DNA of 64,000 bases from Algivirga pacifica (GCF_039543525.1 NZ_BAABJX010000026.1:65534-129533); one strand, 5' to 3'. Positions 17,639 to 26,017 are shown, numbered from the stretch's first letter. Notes: a model not told the origin generated them from the sequence alone. Program-made: numbers and translations.

Positions 17639-17687
17639 TTTTACCTTTTACCTTTTACCTTTTACCTTTTACCTTTTACCTTTTACC
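17639..17687. repeat. TTTTACC x7 heptamer array
   Basis: Seven perfect tandem TTTTACC units 21 bases after the tryptophan dioxygenase stop. It is preceded by an inverse-sense GGTAAAAAGTAAAA-like stretch (17620-17633), so the segment can fold back. It is the longest TTTTACC array in the window. Confidence 0.95.
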
Positions 17688-17705
17688 TCAAAAAAATATC
17701 TTTTT

Positions 17706-17797
17706 TGTTATGCATGCATAACATTTTTTATTTACATTTGATTACAATTATGTAACATGGTAATATTTTATCTCCTTTTAACCATAGGAATATTACC
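17706..17797. promoter_or_regulatory. palindromes upstream of the Fe-S operon
   Basis: TGTTATGCATGCATAACA (17706-17723) is a perfect 18-bp palindrome followed by ATTTTTTA, usable as a terminator for the dioxygenase gene or as an operator. GGTAATATT (17759-17767) and AATATTACC (17789-17797) form a 9-bp inverted repeat about 90 bases before the Fe-S protein start. The roles are inferred from position only. Confidence 0.4.
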
Positions 17798-17885
17798 TTA
17801 CCTCCGTTACAATAGTACTTATTGGAGTACTGCTATACTCCCGTAAGAATTTCATCATTTATACCAACAAACAACACACACAAAT

Positions 17886-19226
17886 ATGGAGAACCCTATT
17901 CAAATTGCTCAGCAAGCGCTTTTTGTGCTTGTCTTGGGTGCTGCAGGATATCTACTTTTTAAAAGAGGTAGCTTCATTAGACGCAATATCTTGCTTGGGA
18001 AGGAGGTTGAGCAACCGGGAGACAAAGGGGCTCGCATCCGCAATACAATATTGATTGCTTTCGGACAAAAGAAAATGTTCGAACGCCCACTGGCCGGCAT
18101 CATGCACTTCACGATTTACGCTGGTTTCTTATTGATTAACTTAGAAGTACTGGAAATTGTCCTGGATGGGCTATTGGGAACGCACCGTCTTTTTGCTGGC
18201 ATTTTTGGCGATTTTTATTCCTTTCTGATCAACTTCTTTGAAACCATCGCTTTATTGGTTGTTTTGGCCTGTGTCGCATTCTTGGCTAGAAGAAATATCA
18301 TGCGTTTACCACGTTTCCACAAACCGGAAATGAAAGGATGGCCAACCTCTGATGCCAATATCATTCTGATATGGGAGATTGTACTGATGTTTGCCCTGTA
18401 TACTATGAATGCTACCGACAGTATTCTTCAAAGCCGTGGTGCTGAACATTACCCCGTTGTTGGAGAGTTTGCTATTAGCCAGTCATTGATTCCGCTTTAT
18501 CAAGGACTTTCTAACACGGTACTGATTGCTGTGGAACGTACTGCTTGGTGGATGCATATTATTGGTATCATGGCTTTTGCGGTATACATTACTTACTCTA
18601 AGCATTTACACATCTTCCTGGCATTCCCTAATACCTACTTCGCAAACCTGGAAGCAAAAGGGAAAATGAAAAACATGGACTCAGTCACCAATGAGGTTAA
18701 ACTTATGATGGGACTTCCTGCTGAAGAAGGTAATGAAGAGGAAGAAGTCGGTACGTTTGGAGCCAAAGACGTACAGGACCTTACTTGGGTCAATGTTCTT
18801 AATGCCTATAGCTGTACCGAATGTGGTCGTTGTACCTCTGTTTGTCCAGCCAACCTTACGGGCAAAAAACTTTCTCCTCGAAAAATCATGATGGATACAA
18901 GAGATCGTGCCGAGGAAATTGGTAAGAATATAGACCAACATGGGGAAGGACACGACGATGGTAAAGCACTTTACGGAGACTATATCAGCAAGGAAGAGCT
19001 AATGGCTTGTACTTCTTGTAATGCCTGTGTTGATGCCTGTCCTATCAATATCGACCCACTATCAATCATCCTGGATATGAGAAGATATGTAGCCATGGAA
19101 GAGTCAGGTACTCCTATGGAGTGGAATGCGATGTTCCAGAATATTGAGAACAACCAAGCACCTTGGGCTTTCCCTCCAACGGATCGCTTCAAATGGGCAG
19201 ACGAAATCAAATCTGTAAAAAGCTAA
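17886..19226 (+). CDS. membrane (Fe-S)-binding electron-transfer protein
   Basis: A 446-residue protein with an N-terminal membrane domain (about five helices between residues 8 and 255, nitrate-reductase-gamma-like in layout) and a cytoplasmic ferredoxin domain with two CxxCxxCxxxCP motifs (C310/C313/C316/C320 and C375/C378/C381/C385), each predicted to bind a [4Fe-4S] cluster. The arrangement resembles HdrC/GlpC-type quinone-linked subunits. The second partner, with CCG domains, follows at 19486 on the same strand. Together they probably pass electrons between the quinone pool and an unidentified soluble oxidoreductase. Palindromes lie upstream. Confidence 0.85.
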   Translation: MENPIQIAQQALFVLVLGAAGYLLFKRGSFIRRNILLGKEVEQPGDKGARIRNTILIAFGQKKMFERPLAGIMHFTIYAGFLLINLEVLEIVLDGLLGTHRLFAGIFGDFYSFLINFFETIALLVVLACVAFLARRNIMRLPRFHKPEMKGWPTSDANIILIWEIVLMFALYTMNATDSILQSRGAEHYPVVGEFAISQSLIPLYQGLSNTVLIAVERTAWWMHIIGIMAFAVYITYSKHLHIFLAFPNTYFANLEAKGKMKNMDSVTNEVKLMMGLPAEEGNEEEEVGTFGAKDVQDLTWVNVLNAYSCTECGRCTSVCPANLTGKKLSPRKIMMDTRDRAEEIGKNIDQHGEGHDDGKALYGDYISKEELMACTSCNACVDACPINIDPLSIILDMRRYVAMEESGTPMEWNAMFQNIENNQAPWAFPPTDRFKWADEIKSVKS

Positions 19227-19230
19227 CCTA

Positions 19231-19456
19231 TGTTGAGGCGGCTTACGCCGCTGGTTGAGTGGCACTGCGTGCCGTTGAGTGGAGCTTCGCTCCGTTGAGC
19301 ATTAGCTCTAATATAAGTAAATCAGCCTTTCATCACCTTTGAGCATATAAGTGGAGCTTTGCTCCATTGAGCGCCGGCACTACCGTAAAACTCAACGGAG
19401 CGAAGCTCCACTCAACAGTGCGAAGCACTTCTCAACGGCACGTAGTGCCACTCAAC
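19231..19456. repeat. type A compound hairpin between two Fe-S genes
   Basis: The left arm starts four bases after the first gene's stop: GTTGAG-linked GCGGC..GCCGC, GGCAC-TGC-GTGCC and GGAGC-TTC-GCTCC. The right arm has GGAGC-GAA-GCTCC, GTGC-GAA-GCAC and GGCAC-GTA-GTGCC linked by CTCAAC. The core (about 19300-19390) differs from other copies and holds an extra GGAGCTTTGCTCC module. This copy separates two genes that would be expected to be co-transcribed. Confidence 0.88.
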
Positions 19457-19485
19457 CAAATATTAATTGACAAGCAAATAAACAT

Positions 19486-20283
19486 ATGGAAAATACCAAT
19501 ATATCAATCCCTACTATGGCCGAAATGGCTGCAGCAGGTAAAGAACCAGAAGTATTATTTTGGGTAGGATGTGCGGGATCTTTTGATGACCGTTACAAAA
19601 GAGTGACCACTGCCTTTGTAAAAATATTGAATGGTGCAGGCATCAACTTCGCTGTACTTGGTCCTGAGGAGTCATGTACCGGAGATCCTGCTCGCCGCGC
19701 TGGAAATGAGTTTCTTTTCCAGATGCAAGCCATGACTAACATTGAAACCCTGAATGCGTACAATGTTAAGCGTATCGTTACGGCTTGCCCTCACTGCTTC
19801 AATACCATTAAAAATGAATATCCAGCCTTAGGAGGTAATTACGAGGTAGTACACCACTCCACTTACCTTCAAGAGTTGATTGACGCTGGAAAAGTAAAAA
19901 TGCAGGAAGGAGGAGAGTTCAAGGGTAAAAAGATTACGTATCATGACTCTTGCTACCTGGGACGTGCCAATGATGTTTATGAAGCTCCTCGAAAAGTTTT
20001 GGAGGCACTAGATGCCGACTTGGTAGAGATGAAACGCTGTAAAACAAAAGGCCTTTGCTGTGGAGCCGGTGGTGCACAAATGTTCAAGGAAGCCGAAAGT
20101 GGCGACAAGGAAATCAATATTGAGCGTACAGAAGAAGCACTGAAAACAGGTGCTAAAGTAATTGCTGCAGCTTGTCCTTTCTGTATGACCATGATGACTG
20201 ATGGTGTAAAGAACAAAGAAAAAGAGCAGGAAGTCCAAGTTCTGGATATTGCTGAACTAATCGCAATACAACAGGAAAAGTAA
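19486..20283 (+). CDS. (Fe-S)-binding protein with two CCG domains
   Basis: HdrB/GlpC/LutA-like soluble subunit of 265 residues. The two cysteine-rich (CCG) domains are seen as WVGCAGSFDDRY with ACPHCFNTIKNEYP, and YHDSCYLGRANDVY with LCCGAGGAQMF. Such domains hold an unusual Fe-S cluster and act in thiol/disulfide or quinone-linked electron transfer. It is the natural partner of the membrane ferredoxin protein at 17886-19226. Its actual donor is not identifiable. A clean terminator follows. Confidence 0.88.
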   Translation: MENTNISIPTMAEMAAAGKEPEVLFWVGCAGSFDDRYKRVTTAFVKILNGAGINFAVLGPEESCTGDPARRAGNEFLFQMQAMTNIETLNAYNVKRIVTACPHCFNTIKNEYPALGGNYEVVHHSTYLQELIDAGKVKMQEGGEFKGKKITYHDSCYLGRANDVYEAPRKVLEALDADLVEMKRCKTKGLCCGAGGAQMFKEAESGDKEINIERTEEALKTGAKVIAAACPFCMTMMTDGVKNKEKEQEVQVLDIAELIAIQQEK

Positions 20284-20309
20284 CCGATAATAGATAAGAA
20301 GTAATCCGT

Positions 20310-20337
20310 AAGGGCACGAACATTCGTGCCCTTTTTT
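20310..20337 (+). terminator. rho-independent terminator
   Basis: An 11-bp stem (AAGGGCACGAA / TTCGTGCCCTT) with a two-base minimal loop and a T run, 27 bases after the CCG-domain gene. Confidence 0.9.
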
Positions 20338-20387
20338 CGTCTCCGAATATTTTATTTTGTGCTACCTCCCACTACCTTTGCCTAGTG

Positions 20388-20475
20388 GTTTAAGGAAGAA
20401 AGAAGAAGGAAGAAGGAATAAGAATTTATGGAGACAGTTATTATCCTTCATCCTTCACCCTTTATCCTTAAACCG
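20388..20475. repeat. paired inverse heptamer arrays
   Basis: AAGGAAG/AAAGAAG/AAGGAAG/AAGGAAT units (20393-20420) and ATCCTTC/ATCCTTC/ACCCTTT/ATCCTTA units (20443-20470) are both strictly 7-nt periodic and mutually complementary. They are bounded by GTTTAAGGA and TCCTTAAAC, so the block is a heptamer-built hairpin in a 319-base gene-free gap. The rest of the gap (20476-20602) is AT-rich upstream sequence for the next gene. Confidence 0.8.
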
Positions 20476-20602
20476 GCTGAAAATAGCACTTAGCTATAAG
20501 TTTACTTAGCAATCAGCCCACGAGTTTTATAAACAAATTGGAAAAGTAAACTGTTTCACTTAGAAACAGATAGCTTATATTTTATTAGTTGATCAAGAAC
20601 AT

Positions 20603-21100
20603 ATGTATATCGCATTCGAAAATATTCCTAACCATTCCCGTATCTGGGTATACCAATCCAGTAGAGTATTCTCTTCTGATGAGCAAAAAGGCATTGCACA
20701 ACTATTGGAAAACTTCATCAACCAATGGGACACACATGGTACAGCCTTAAAAGGTAGCTTTGAGATTATCAAAGATCGATTTATTATTCTGGCAGTAGAT
20801 CAAGAGCACCATGCCCCATCAGGATGTTCTATAGATAAGTCTGTCGCCATTATCAAAGCGATTGAGGAGCAGTTGAACGTGCAGTTATTTAGTCGAACAG
20901 AGGTTGCTGTAGAAACAAATAATGGATTGGAAATTATCCCAATGATGGGGCTAAAAAAAGCGGTAGAAGATGGCTTGATTTCCTCAGAAACACCTGTATA
21001 TGATAACACTATACAAAATGTCGCCCAATATCGAGAAGAATGGCCTAAAGCATTAAATAATACCTGGCTAAAGCGTTACCTTCCAAAGGCAGTTCAATAA
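20603..21100 (+). CDS. conserved hypothetical protein
   Basis: A 165-residue soluble protein that I recognise only as a conserved Bacteroidota family, sometimes labelled ABC transporter ATPase in databases. No Walker A, Walker B or ABC signature is present here, so that label should not be trusted. Visible features are a conserved-looking HHAPSGCSIDKS segment, a GLEIIPMMGLKKAVEDGLI segment and a C-terminal WPKALNNTWLKRYLP tail. It has no signal peptide or membrane segment. It is likely monocistronic. Confidence 0.75.
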   Translation: MYIAFENIPNHSRIWVYQSSRVFSSDEQKGIAQLLENFINQWDTHGTALKGSFEIIKDRFIILAVDQEHHAPSGCSIDKSVAIIKAIEEQLNVQLFSRTEVAVETNNGLEIIPMMGLKKAVEDGLISSETPVYDNTIQNVAQYREEWPKALNNTWLKRYLPKAVQ

Positions 21101-21341
21101 AAACTTATAGGGCTGGCATAAAATCACTATTCCTTGGTATTCTTCTGTGATTAAGGGTGTTAAAGGGCGTTAATCACTTGAGAATTCAACAAGTTTTATT
21201 AATATTATAAAATAACCACTGGCGGAAAACCTTTTTCCGTAATATATTAGTTGATAACTTGAAACTATTGCAACAGATTGTCGCAGTAGTCTATTTGTTC
21301 ATCCTAAATCATTTGATTATAGATTAAAAACTGTACAACGA

Positions 21342-21755
21342 ATGAAAAAACTTCACGCATTAATGGTGAAGTTCTTTGCGCTTTCACTTTCCATTGTCCT
21401 TTCATTGACAAGTTATGCGGGAACTTCCACGCTACTTAAGTTCCCACTGGAAGGTCATCGAAGTAGCGAGTTATTAAGCTACAGGAATTCAGGGAATCTT
21501 GACTTCGATATTTATCCCGATGACAATACCAGGGAGGAAGTTAAAGTTAGCATCACCGGTGCTAACAGCAACCACATTTTGGAAATCACTATTTTCAACT
21601 CTATTGGAAATGTGGTCTTCAAGAAAAAGGTTACTCCAGTTAGAAGTGCGATGGAATATACAATCGCTCCAGAAGCCGCTTTTCAAGCAGGGTTGTATTT
21701 TCTGACACTAAAGAATGGGAGTAGTAGAATTACAAAGAAATTTGTCCTCAATTAA
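21342..21755 (+). CDS. small secreted protein with T9SS-like C-terminal domain
   Basis: A 137-residue protein: a signal peptide (hydrophobic run FALSLSIVLSLTSYA), about 25 linker residues, then one beta-sandwich resembling a type A T9SS sorting domain (LEITIFNSIGNVVFKKK ... GLYFLTLKNGSSRITKKFVL). It is essentially a sorting domain without cargo. It could be a surface-anchored small protein or a CTD-like adhesin; the role is unknown. A perfect bidirectional terminator follows. Confidence 0.7.
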   Translation: MKKLHALMVKFFALSLSIVLSLTSYAGTSTLLKFPLEGHRSSELLSYRNSGNLDFDIYPDDNTREEVKVSITGANSNHILEITIFNSIGNVVFKKKVTPVRSAMEYTIAPEAAFQAGLYFLTLKNGSSRITKKFVLN

Positions 21756-21789
21756 AAAAGGTGTTCTTGCTAGCAAGAACACCTTTTTT
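21754..21789. terminator. bidirectional terminator
   Basis: A perfect 36-base palindrome centred on GCTAGC, with six A at one end and six T at the other, immediately at the stop of the small secreted protein gene. Confidence 0.93.
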
Positions 21790-21818
21790 GGTACCTTAAC
21801 ATTACACTTGCAGACATC

Positions 21819-22181
21819 ATGATGTATAAATACCTCCCTTTATTATTAGCCATCTTTTTATTGCTAACGGGGCTCGCTCACCTTATGATTCCAAACTTTT
21901 ACGAACCATTGATCCCTGAAGTGGTTCACCCTCATTTTGCCAACATTGCCGCAGCTATCGCTGAAATCTCTACTGCTTGCTTACTTTTATTCAAAAAGAC
22001 ACAGAAAATAGGAGGAATAGCTTTTGCCATTCTCATGCTTCTTTTTTTACCGATCCATATTCTTGACCTAATAAGTGAGGTCCCGGTAGTAGGTTCCAAA
22101 ACTACTGCGGTTCTACGCCTTTTATTACAGGGAGTTTTTATTTATCTAGGATGGAGCATATGGAAAAGCTCAAAAGATTAA
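21819..22181 (+). CDS. DoxX-like small membrane protein
   Basis: A 120-residue protein with four transmembrane helices. The first helix (LLLAIFLLLTGLAHLMIP), AAIAEISTACLLLF and the last (LRLLLQGVFIYLGWSIW) match the layout of DoxX/DUF4870-like families. The function of these is mostly unknown; some act with oxidoreductases. ATG ATG at the start: either could be used. It is convergent with the methyltransferase gene. Confidence 0.7.
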   Translation: MMYKYLPLLLAIFLLLTGLAHLMIPNFYEPLIPEVVHPHFANIAAAIAEISTACLLLFKKTQKIGGIAFAILMLLFLPIHILDLISEVPVVGSKTTAVLRLLLQGVFIYLGWSIWKSSKD

Positions 22182-22204
22182 ATATTGTCACTAATTAACC
22201 TATT

Positions 22205-22774
22205 CTATCGTTTTTTAGCGATTAATAATAAAGAGTCATCTGGATCAAACTCCTGATAGGATTTTAATAATAGTATGTCAAAATACTTCCCAAAAGCTTC
22301 TTTCAACGTTTCTTCATTCTGATAGTTCACAAATAGTCCATTGAAAACCTCAGAATCTTCTCCTTTCCAAAAAGAAAAACAAACTACTCCATTGGAAGAT
22401 AATATAGCAGCTTGTCGTTCCACGGACTGTTTCAGCTCCTCATCATTAAGGTGGTGTAATACCTTATTGGCATAGACTCCATTAAAAGTCTTTTCTGTTG
22501 CTAGTGTGATCGCATCCAACTCCAAGAACTCTCCTTCAGGGTTTTCTTTCTGAAGATGTTTCAAAAACTCTACAGAATTATCAGACCCAATGACATCATA
22601 AACTTCCTTAAGAATATTCCAGTCTGTACCCGGGCCAGAACCTATTTCCAATAGACGAGACCCTTCTGGTAAAAACGCTTTCAATTGTTCAATCAGTTTT
22701 CCTCCATCAAACCCCTCTGCCATACGAATATATTCCTCTACTGATGCTTTCGTTTTATAATATTCTCCTTCCAT
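22205..22774 (-). CDS. class I SAM-dependent methyltransferase
   Basis: A soluble 189-residue protein with the Rossmann SAM-binding motif LLEIGSGPGTDW (motif I), an acidic post-I position in VIGSDNSVEFLKHL, and NGVYANKVLHHLND as motif IV. The substrate cannot be inferred. The longest frame begins at GTG 22789; ATG 22774 (MEGEYYKTKASVEEY) gives the usual start for this kind of protein. It is downstream of the MBL-fold gene on the same strand, 68 bases away. Confidence 0.85.
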   Translation of the reverse strand: MEGEYYKTKASVEEYIRMAEGFDGGKLIEQLKAFLPEGSRLLEIGSGPGTDWNILKEVYDVIGSDNSVEFLKHLQKENPEGEFLELDAITLATEKTFNGVYANKVLHHLNDEELKQSVERQAAILSSNGVVCFSFWKGEDSEVFNGLFVNYQNEETLKEAFGKYFDILLLKSYQEFDPDDSLLLIAKKR

Positions 22775-22842
22775 ATCCTTTTTTTTCACTAAAAACTTTT
22801 ACCTCAAGTTAAAGCCTACAAATAACTAATTCCACCCAATTT

Positions 22843-23946
22843 CTAGTACTCTTCCCACCATCGAAAAGTAGGTACCTCACCCATCTTTACCATTTCTCCC
22901 AACCTTGGCATAGCAACATTTACCCCTTTACTTTCTGCCTCCATTACAAAACGCTTAACAGGCTCTTTCCAAGGATGTAAAGCTAAACGAAACCCTGCCC
23001 AATGCACCGGAATAGCGACATCAACTTTTGCATCCTGAGCTGCCCATATACTTTCTTCCGGCATCAGATGAATCGCTTGCCACAATTTATCATATTGTCC
23101 ACATTCCATAAAGCCCCAATCGAATGGACCTAAACGCTCCCCTACTTCCTTGAAATGTGGCCCATAACCTCCGTCTCCTGACCAGTAAATCGAATGTTCT
23201 TCTGACTTAATTACCCAACCTCCCCAAAGGGACTTCGCTCTATCCTTTAATCCTCTTCCTGAAAAATGTCGGGAAGGAGTAAATGTAATTTCTAGTTCTT
23301 GGAAAGAATCGGTATCCCACCAATCAAACTCCTTAATACCTTCTTTTTTTACTTCCCAGCGTACAAGGTGACGCTCTACACCCATTGCTACCCACCAATG
23401 GTCCACCTTATTTTTTAACTTTGTAATACTATCCAGATCCAAATGATCATAATGGTCATGGGTTTGTAACACCAGGTCAATCGGCGGAAGTCGATCAATA
23501 ATATCCAGAGTATTTTCACTAAATCGCTTGGAAGGGAAAGGGGCTATAGGAGCTGCATTAGGTCCAAACATCGGATCAATTAAAATATTTTTTCCTTTGA
23601 CCTGTAGCAATAACACAGAATGTCCATACCAGATAAACTTAGGACGGTCTATATCTTCTTGAAAGCGCTTACGGTCTAAAGGTAATATCGCTAAAGGATC
23701 CTGAGGAGTCCGATTTCGCTTGTCTCTCATATTCCTCATAATCAACCCTGGCATCGTCCCCAAATTGATGTCCATCTTGGTTTCAATCAAGTTTTCAAAT
23801 TGCCCTTTTTTCCAATTGGATGATCGTTGATATCGTTCCAAATCATTTTTTGTTATTTTACCGCCAAACTGACGCCCTTTCAAAAAGGCTATCCCTACAG
23901 AAATTACAGAAAGCATAATCACGAAGGGAAGTATTAAGCTTGTCAT
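22843..23946 (-). CDS. MBL-fold metallo-hydrolase (NAPE-PLD/UlaG-like)
   Basis: A 367-residue protein with an N-terminal hydrophobic anchor (LILPFVIMLSVISVGIAFL) and a metallo-beta-lactamase fold. The zinc motif is QTHDHYDHLD (HxHxDH), preceded by YGHSVLLLQVKGKNILIDP and followed by SGDGGYG and the C-terminal IPVHWAGFRLALHPWKEP. The overall layout, including FGPNAAPIAPFPSKRF, is that of NAPE-PLD-like phosphodiesterases that act on lipids. Exact substrate unknown. It probably faces the periplasm or membrane. Confidence 0.85.
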   Translation of the reverse strand: MTSLILPFVIMLSVISVGIAFLKGRQFGGKITKNDLERYQRSSNWKKGQFENLIETKMDINLGTMPGLIMRNMRDKRNRTPQDPLAILPLDRKRFQEDIDRPKFIWYGHSVLLLQVKGKNILIDPMFGPNAAPIAPFPSKRFSENTLDIIDRLPPIDLVLQTHDHYDHLDLDSITKLKNKVDHWWVAMGVERHLVRWEVKKEGIKEFDWWDTDSFQELEITFTPSRHFSGRGLKDRAKSLWGGWVIKSEEHSIYWSGDGGYGPHFKEVGERLGPFDWGFMECGQYDKLWQAIHLMPEESIWAAQDAKVDVAIPVHWAGFRLALHPWKEPVKRFVMEAESKGVNVAMPRLGEMVKMGEVPTFRWWEEY

Positions 23947-24045
23947 AAAGAAGGTGTTTGTTTTACTTTGAAAAGTGTTTATATATTTTTTTATAAAAGC
24001 GACCTTATTTAAATAGGTGGCCAGATAGGAATAAACTCAAACGAT

Positions 24046-24093
24046 GGGCGACCACACGGGGTCGCCCCTACCTTTTACCTTTTACCTTTTACC
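24046..24093 (+). repeat. GGGCGACC hairpin plus TTTTACC x3 before a start codon
   Basis: GGGCGACC-ACAC-GGGGTCGCCC (24046-24067), then CTACC and three exact TTTTACC units (24073-24093), seven bases before the ATG at 24101. It is the second instance of the composite seen at 16587-16642, with a different loop but the same order and the same distance to the start codon. Confidence 0.88.
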
Positions 24094-24100
24094 TTTAAAA

Positions 24101-25084
24101 ATGAATCAGCAATTTAAAAAGGTGATCCTACAATCTACCAATTCCGAATCAATCACCAAAACCGAGGTTATTCAAGAGCTTTGGAGTGGATATGGAAGAA
24201 TCTTAAGGCTTCAACTAAACAAGGGAGACCACAAGAGTGTTGTTGTCAAACATATACAATTGGAAGAAAAAGGGGCACACCCGAGAGGATGGAACTCCGA
24301 CCTTTCGCACCAGCGAAAACTACATTCTTATGAAGTCGAGACTCAATGGTATAAGGACTATGCTCAACAATGCCCTTCTCTTGCACGTATTCCTCAATGC
24401 CTTGGAATGGATAAAAAAGATGGAGAAGTATTAATTATACTGGAAGATTTAAATAGCAGTGGATATCCCTCCCGCAAAACTGCCGTAACATGGAAGGACA
24501 TTGAAAACTGCTTGCACTGGCTCGCTAACTTCCACGCCACCTTTATGGGGAACAATCCCAAAGGACTATGGGAAACAGGTACCTATTGGCACTTAGAAAC
24601 ACGACCGGAAGAACTTGCTGCTCTTGATGATCTTCCACTAAAAAAGGTTGCAGAAAGAATCGATCAGATCTTGAAAGAAAGCCCCTTTCAAACCATCGTT
24701 CACGGAGATGCTAAACTCGCCAATTTCTGTTTTTCAGAAGATGGAGAAAAGGTTTCTGCTGTCGACTTTCAGTACGTAGGCGGTGGCTGTGGAATGAAAG
24801 ATGTCGCTTACTTTGTTGGTAGTTGCCTCTATGAAGAGGATTGTGAACGTTACGAAGAACGCATTCTTGACTCTTATTTTCAGGAATTGAGAAGTGCACT
24901 TCAAAGACAAAGAAAAAACGTCGACCTTGATGCACTAGAAAAAAACTGGCGAGCTTTATATCCCGTTGCATGGACTGACTTTCATCGATTTTTGAAAGGA
25001 TGGAGTCCGGATCACTGGAAGATTAATGCCTATAGTGAAAGGGTGAAGAGGGAGGTATTGAAAGCAGTGAGCAGTGAGCAGTGA
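24101..25084 (+). CDS. phosphotransferase (choline/aminoglycoside kinase-like)
   Basis: Protein-kinase-fold small-molecule kinase of 327 residues. Brenner's motif [11 protein letters not shown] holds the catalytic Asp and [10 protein letters not shown] the metal-binding Asp. The N-lobe has VVVKHIQ as the ATP lysine strand and ILEDLN in the hinge. It is similar in layout to ecdysteroid-kinase-like and choline-kinase-like proteins; substrate unknown. The frame is open upstream to 24044 only through repeat DNA, so ATG 24101 is chosen. The last six codons and the stop are made of GCAGTGA heptamer repeats, so the C-terminus (AVSSEQ) is repeat-encoded. Confidence 0.82.
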   Translation: MNQQFKKVILQSTNSESITKTEVIQELWSGYGRILRLQLNKGDHKSVVVKHIQLEEKGAHPRGWNSDLSHQRKLHSYEVETQWYKDYAQQCPSLARIPQCLGMDKKDGEVLIILEDLNSSGYPSRKTAVTWKDIENCLHWLANFHATFMGNNPKGLWETGTYWHLETRPEELAALDDLPLKKVAERIDQILKESPFQTIVHGDAKLANFCFSEDGEKVSAVDFQYVGGGCGMKDVAYFVGSCLYEEDCERYEERILDSYFQELRSALQRQRKNVDLDALEKNWRALYPVAWTDFHRFLKGWSPDHWKINAYSERVKREVLKAVSSEQ

Positions 25085-25126
25085 GCAGTGAGCAGTGAGC
25101 AGTGAGCAGTGAGCAGTGAGCAGTGA
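25064..25126. repeat. GCAGTGA x9 heptamer array spanning a stop codon
   Basis: Nine exact GCAGTGA units. The first three are translated as the C-terminus of the kinase and supply its TGA stop. The array runs on into AAAATTA/ATCATTG/AAAATTA/ATCCTTG, again 7-nt periodic, ending at the ATG of the next gene (25154). The whole 69-base junction is thus heptamer DNA. Confidence 0.96.
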
Positions 25127-25153
25127 AAATTAATCATTGAAAATTAATCCTTG

Positions 25154-26017
25154 ATGAATCTCGAAGAACTTACCAACCTTGCGATAGAGGCGGCAAAAAA
25201 AGCTGGCAAATATATTTCCGAAAGCCTTCATGATCCTAATATCAACGTCTTGCGTAAAGAGGGTAATAGTCTAGCATCCTCGGTGGTCACGGAAGTAGAT
25301 TTTAAGAGCCAGGAAATCATATTATCCATACTCGCTGAGAGTCAGACTACCTATGATCTGGGACTATTGACCGAGGAAAGTCAGGATGATAAAAGTCGAT
25401 TTGAGAAAGCCTATTTCTGGTGTATCGATCCTATGGACGGCACTTTACCCTTTACAAAACAAACCGAAGGATTCTCCGTTTCTATTGCCCTAATCAGTAA
25501 AGAAGGTATCCCGGTAATTGGCGTTGTTTATGATCCTGTCACAGATACCTTATACCATGCGATAAAGGGGAAAGGAGCTTATAAAAACCAGCAGCCCTGG
25601 ACAATTACTCCATCAAGTACTTTTCACTTTATTGCCGATCAAAGTTTTCAAAAACACCCTATCTATGTAGAGGTTATCGAAAGCATGGAGGCCTTGGTAA
25701 AACTGCATGGTTATAAAGAACTAAAGCGTAAGGAAATTGGAGGGGCAGTGATGAATGCTTTATGGGTATTGGAACATGCACCCGCTTGCTATTTCAAGCT
25801 TCCTAAGCCTCAAAAAGGAGGTGGTTGCAGTTGGGATTTCGCTGCAACTGCTTGTATTTTTCAAGAAATGGGAGCACACGTTTCCGATACAAAAGGTTCC
25901 CCTTTACCACTCAACAAAAAGGGAATGACTTATATGAATGAAAAGGGAGTACTTTATACCTCCAACCATGAACTGGCAGAGGCCTTGCTATTACTATTAG
26001 AAGGACTTTCTGCTTAA
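25154..26017 (+). CDS. inositol monophosphatase-family phosphatase
   Basis: Lithium-sensitive phosphatase superfamily (inositol monophosphatase / CysQ / FBPase-like), Mg-dependent and cytoplasmic. Signatures are LLTEES (first metal ligand), WCIDPMDGTLPFTKQ (DPxDGT) and GGCSWDFAATACIFQEMG (WDxAA). At 287 residues it matches the family; the choice between 3'(2'),5'-bisphosphate nucleotidase and other substrates is open. The longest frame starts at TTG 25151, one codon before ATG 25154. It follows the kinase through a heptamer array and may be co-transcribed. Confidence 0.85.
   Translation: MNLEELTNLAIEAAKKAGKYISESLHDPNINVLRKEGNSLASSVVTEVDFKSQEIILSILAESQTTYDLGLLTEESQDDKSRFEKAYFWCIDPMDGTLPFTKQTEGFSVSIALISKEGIPVIGVVYDPVTDTLYHAIKGKGAYKNQQPWTITPSSTFHFIADQSFQKHPIYVEVIESMEALVKLHGYKELKRKEIGGAVMNALWVLEHAPACYFKLPKPQKGGGCSWDFAATACIFQEMGAHVSDTKGSPLPLNKKGMTYMNEKGVLYTSNHELAEALLLLLEGLSA

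Noticed and set aside
16615..17687. TTTTACC arrays as replication iterons
   Set aside because: No DnaA or Rep gene, no DnaA-box cluster, and the arrays are split around an ordinary enzyme gene.
20603..21100. ABC transporter ATPase annotation
   Set aside because: No Walker A, signature or Walker B motif is present in the 165 residues.
24044..24100. N-terminal extension of the kinase
   Set aside because: Translation would run through the GGGCGACC hairpin and TTTTACC heptamers; ATG 24101 gives a normal start.
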